64,000 nt of DNA from Alphaproteobacteria bacterium (lineage in GTDB: Bacteria; Pseudomonadota; Alphaproteobacteria; UBA9219; RFNS01): assembly GCA_037200005.1 (NCBI GenBank), contig JBBCGY010000001.1, positions 953,812 to 1,017,811 of the forward strand, in the 5' to 3' direction. How positions within the stretch are numbered: position 1 is the stretch's first letter; each line of letters opens with the position of its first letter. The notes below the pieces were generated by a model. It was not told where the DNA came from. It saw only the letters and a program-made list of their open reading frames with translations, and did no database searches. A program made the translations under genes and the position numbers. This document shows positions 62,007-64,000 of the stretch, one piece after another.

Positions 62007-63245
62007 ATGAACGTCGCCGACCTTAAAGGACAGACCATCGCCTTCGCCGCTTCGGGCGGCCTCGACAGCTGCACCATCACGCACTGGCTGACGCAGCAGG
62101 GCGTCAAGGTCGTCTCCGTCACCGCCGACATGGCGCAGCCGGACGAAACCGATTTCACCTCCATCGAGAAGCGGATGCGCGCCTGCGGCGCGGTGGATTT
62201 CGTCGGCGTTAAGCTGCACAAGGAAATCGCCGAGGGCGGGATCGACGTGATCCAGGCCCAGGCTTGCTATGAAGGCCGCTACTGGAACACGACCGGCGTC
62301 GGGCGCAACGTCATCGTCAAGGGCATGCTGCCGGAAGTCAAAAAGCGCGGCCTGAAGGTCATCAGCCACGGCGCGACCGGGCGCGGCAACGATCAGGTGC
62401 GGTTTCAGCTTATCACCAACATGCATTGCCCGGAATTCGAGGTCTACGCCCCCTGGCGCGATCAGGCGTTCCTGGACCGTTTCGGCGGGCGGCAGCAGAT
62501 GATCGCCTATTGCGAGCAGTATGGATTGCCGATCAAGGCGACGCGCGACAAGCCCTATTCCACCGACGCCAATCTGCTCGGCCTGACGCATGAAGGCGGG
62601 CAGCTGGAATCGCTGGCAACGCCCGCGCATCTGGTCGCGCCGGAAATGGGCGTATGGCCGCATGACGCGCCGAATGAAGCCGAGAAGGTCACGATCCGCT
62701 TCGAAGCCGGTTTTCCGGTCGCCGTCAACGGCAAGCCCGTGGATTCTTTCGCCGCGCTGACCATCGCCAATGAAATCGGCGGGCGGCATGGCATCGGCAT
62801 CGGCCTGCATCTGGTCGAGAACCGCTTCGTCGGCGTGAAGTCGCGCGGCATCTATGAAGCGCCGGGGATGGAGCTGCTGGGCACGGCGTTCGCGTTCCTG
62901 CTGCAGCTTGTCGCCGACCGGCGCGCACGGGAGCTTTACGACCAGATGAGCCTTTATATCGGCAAGCAGATTTATCAGGGCTATTGGAACGATGTCGGCT
63001 CGGCGATGGCGAAGGCCGCGCTGGCGCCGCTGGTCAAGCTTATTACCGGCACGGTGACGGTTTCGCTGTATAAAGGCTCCGTGACCTATGTCGAGGCCAA
63101 GGACGCCCCGCATTCGCTCTACAGCAATGACGGATCGATGGAGCAGGAAGGCTCGTTCGACCATAAGGACTCCGAAGGCTTCCTGCGGGTGCTTGCCGTC
63201 AATGCCCGCGCCCTGGCCTATAAGGGCCAGGTGAAGGGTATATGA
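62007..63245 (+). CDS. argG: Argininosuccinate synthase
   Basis: 412 aa. ATP pyrophosphatase motif FAASGGLDSCTITHWL, then SVTADMAQ, GATGRGNDQVRF, and WNTTGVGRNVIVK; C-terminal VKSRGIYEAPGMELL. The sequence branch (ATP site AASGGLDS and the NTTGVGR region) is the longer-gap type found in some alphaproteobacteria. It joins citrulline and aspartate in arginine synthesis. The truncated haemoglobin gene overlaps its stop (ATGA). Confidence 0.95.
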   Translation: MNVADLKGQTIAFAASGGLDSCTITHWLTQQGVKVVSVTADMAQPDETDFTSIEKRMRACGAVDFVGVKLHKEIAEGGIDVIQAQACYEGRYWNTTGVGRNVIVKGMLPEVKKRGLKVISHGATGRGNDQVRFQLITNMHCPEFEVYAPWRDQAFLDRFGGRQQMIAYCEQYGLPIKATRDKPYSTDANLLGLTHEGGQLESLATPAHLVAPEMGVWPHDAPNEAEKVTIRFEAGFPVAVNGKPVDSFAALTIANEIGGRHGIGIGLHLVENRFVGVKSRGIYEAPGMELLGTAFAFLLQLVADRRARELYDQMSLYIGKQIYQGYWNDVGSAMAKAALAPLVKLITGTVTVSLYKGSVTYVEAKDAPHSLYSNDGSMEQEGSFDHKDSEGFLRVLAVNARALAYKGQVKGI

Positions 63246-63694
63246 CCTCCCCCCCGGCCAGCCTGTTCGAGCAGATCGGCGGCGCGCCCGCCGTTCAGTC
63301 ATTGCTACTGAATCTCTATCGCCGCATGGCGGCGGACGAGACTCTCTCGCCTGTTTTCTCCGGCCTGAATTTCCAGAATCTGCACGGCCATATGCAGAAA
63401 TTCCTGACCGTAGCTTTCGGCGGCCCCGGAGAATATGCGGGCAGAAGCCTGACGCAGGCTCATGCGGGCATGGTCGGAAAAGGAACGCTCGACGCGCGCG
63501 TTTTTGCCCAAGTGATGAGGCACACGCATCGCGTGTTGAATGAAGACCTTCATCTCGCGCCGGAACTGACGCACCGGGTGATGAACGTCCTCGGCGCCAT
63601 GCGCGGCGAAGTTCTGGGCGAAACTCCCCCAAATCCGGTTCGTCCGGAGCCGGATTTAACCGCCTGCCCCATTTCCAAACCGGACGCGATTTGA
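63242..63694 (+). CDS. Truncated haemoglobin, group I
   Basis: 150 aa. LFEQIGGAPAVQSLLLNLYR, then VFSGLNFQNLHGHMQKFLTV, and proximal His in GRSLTQAHAGMVGKGTLD; the rest is a Pro-rich tail. Two-on-two globin that binds O2 or NO with haem; group I by the GRSLxxAH pattern. Translational overlap with argG suggests linked expression, though a functional link is not evident. Confidence 0.85.
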   Translation: MTSPPASLFEQIGGAPAVQSLLLNLYRRMAADETLSPVFSGLNFQNLHGHMQKFLTVAFGGPGEYAGRSLTQAHAGMVGKGTLDARVFAQVMRHTHRVLNEDLHLAPELTHRVMNVLGAMRGEVLGETPPNPVRPEPDLTACPISKPDAI

Positions 63695-63808
63695 CCGCCG
63701 CACGAAAGATTGTGGTTAATATCGGCCCGAAACTATTTTTCTTCTTCTTATTCTCGCGATTCTGGAATAAAAATTCTCTTATAGATTTATGAAATTTGAA
63801 GGTTCGTC

Positions 63809-64000
63809 ATGGCCAAGGACGAAGTCAATCTTTTCGATACCGTCGACGCAGTCATCGCGCGAGATGGCCGCGACGACGACAGGCTCGCTGCCCTCGGCAT
63901 CCTGCAACAGGCTTTAATAGCCTCCAGAAACGCCAATCCCGCGCCCGCTTATATCGATCCGCTCGGGGAATATGTCATCGACAAACTGACACCTTATATC
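63809..64000 (+). CDS. Unknown protein, N-terminus only
   Basis: 64 codons, cut by the right edge. GAAGG lies 7 nt before the ATG. The peptide starts MAKDEVNLFDTVDAVIARDG and continues as a charged helix (RDDDRLAALGILQQALIASR) to IDPLGEYVIDKLTPYI. No family recognised; cytoplasmic by composition. Confidence 0.65.
   Translation, partial: MAKDEVNLFDTVDAVIARDGRDDDRLAALGILQQALIASRNANPAPAYIDPLGEYVIDKLTPYI

Noticed and set aside
61752-63632. 626-codon minus-strand frame opposite argG and the globin gene
   Set aside because: Low-complexity Arg/Gly/His composition, no ribosome binding site, covers two confirmed genes on the other strand.

Overview
The window looks like chromosomal DNA of a free-living, GC-rich alphaproteobacterium. 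The signs are a complete Caulobacter/Agrobacterium-style Tad (Flp/Cpa) pilus cluster, eukaryote-like NADP isocitrate dehydrogenase, fused malic enzyme-phosphotransacetylase MaeB, split lipid A genes (waaA-lpxK-lpxL), pmbA, ribF and argG. Glycyl-tRNA synthetase is the single-chain (alpha2) type, which is uncommon in this class. Genus cannot be named from sequence alone.

Layout. 1-1.3 kb: a cut-off secreted protein, a TMEM175-like channel, a DUF2000 protein and tRNA-Ser(CGA). 1.3-7.2 kb: a decayed integrative island in tRNA-Ser, bounded by a perfect 44-bp direct repeat (1305-1348 and 7154-7197), with clustered TGACCCCCAAA integrase arm-like sites just inside both ends, two broken integrase tails (one fused to a SprT-like fragment), two consecutive XRE regulator + HNH nuclease pairs and a GIY-YIG-like protein. 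7.4-26.2 kb: the Tad locus, introduced by a Crp/Fnr regulator. TadG/TadE-like pseudopilins and TadD come first. Then two Flp pilin genes with identical products flank a signalling/uptake block (response regulator, hybrid kinase, secreted protein, frameshifted TonB receptor). An ICMT-like methyltransferase, a 12-codon relic of a third flp, and cpaABCDEF-tadBC follow. Each flp start (including the relic) and the secreted-protein start has a TGA-N6-TCA site 70-90 nt upstream, which suggests Crp/Fnr control.

26.3-50.6 kb is mostly housekeeping: esterase, CPA2-type antiporter, ribF, icd, a HEXXH-containing unknown protein, GlyRS, an ABC transporter pseudogene whose ATPase half carries four same-direction frameshifts, a di-iron ferritin-like protein, dTDP-sugar/undecaprenyl glycan genes (rfbB, rfbA, WecA-like), a 3-oxoacid CoA-transferase pair, maeB, a hybrid kinase with a REC-EAL regulator, pmbA and an LpxH-like hydrolase.

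50.8-54.2 kb is an intact IS1595-family transposon (3327 bp, 24-bp inverted ends, 8-bp target duplication AGAAACCG) carrying five passenger genes and a C4-antisense-RNA-like folded leader. Its insertion separated a UGT-type glycosyltransferase gene from its terminator. 54.2-64 kb: glycosyltransferase, waaA-lpxK-lpxL operon, NlpC/P60 hydrolase, MarR regulator, leucyl aminopeptidase, two small envelope proteins, argG, a truncated haemoglobin and the start of another gene.
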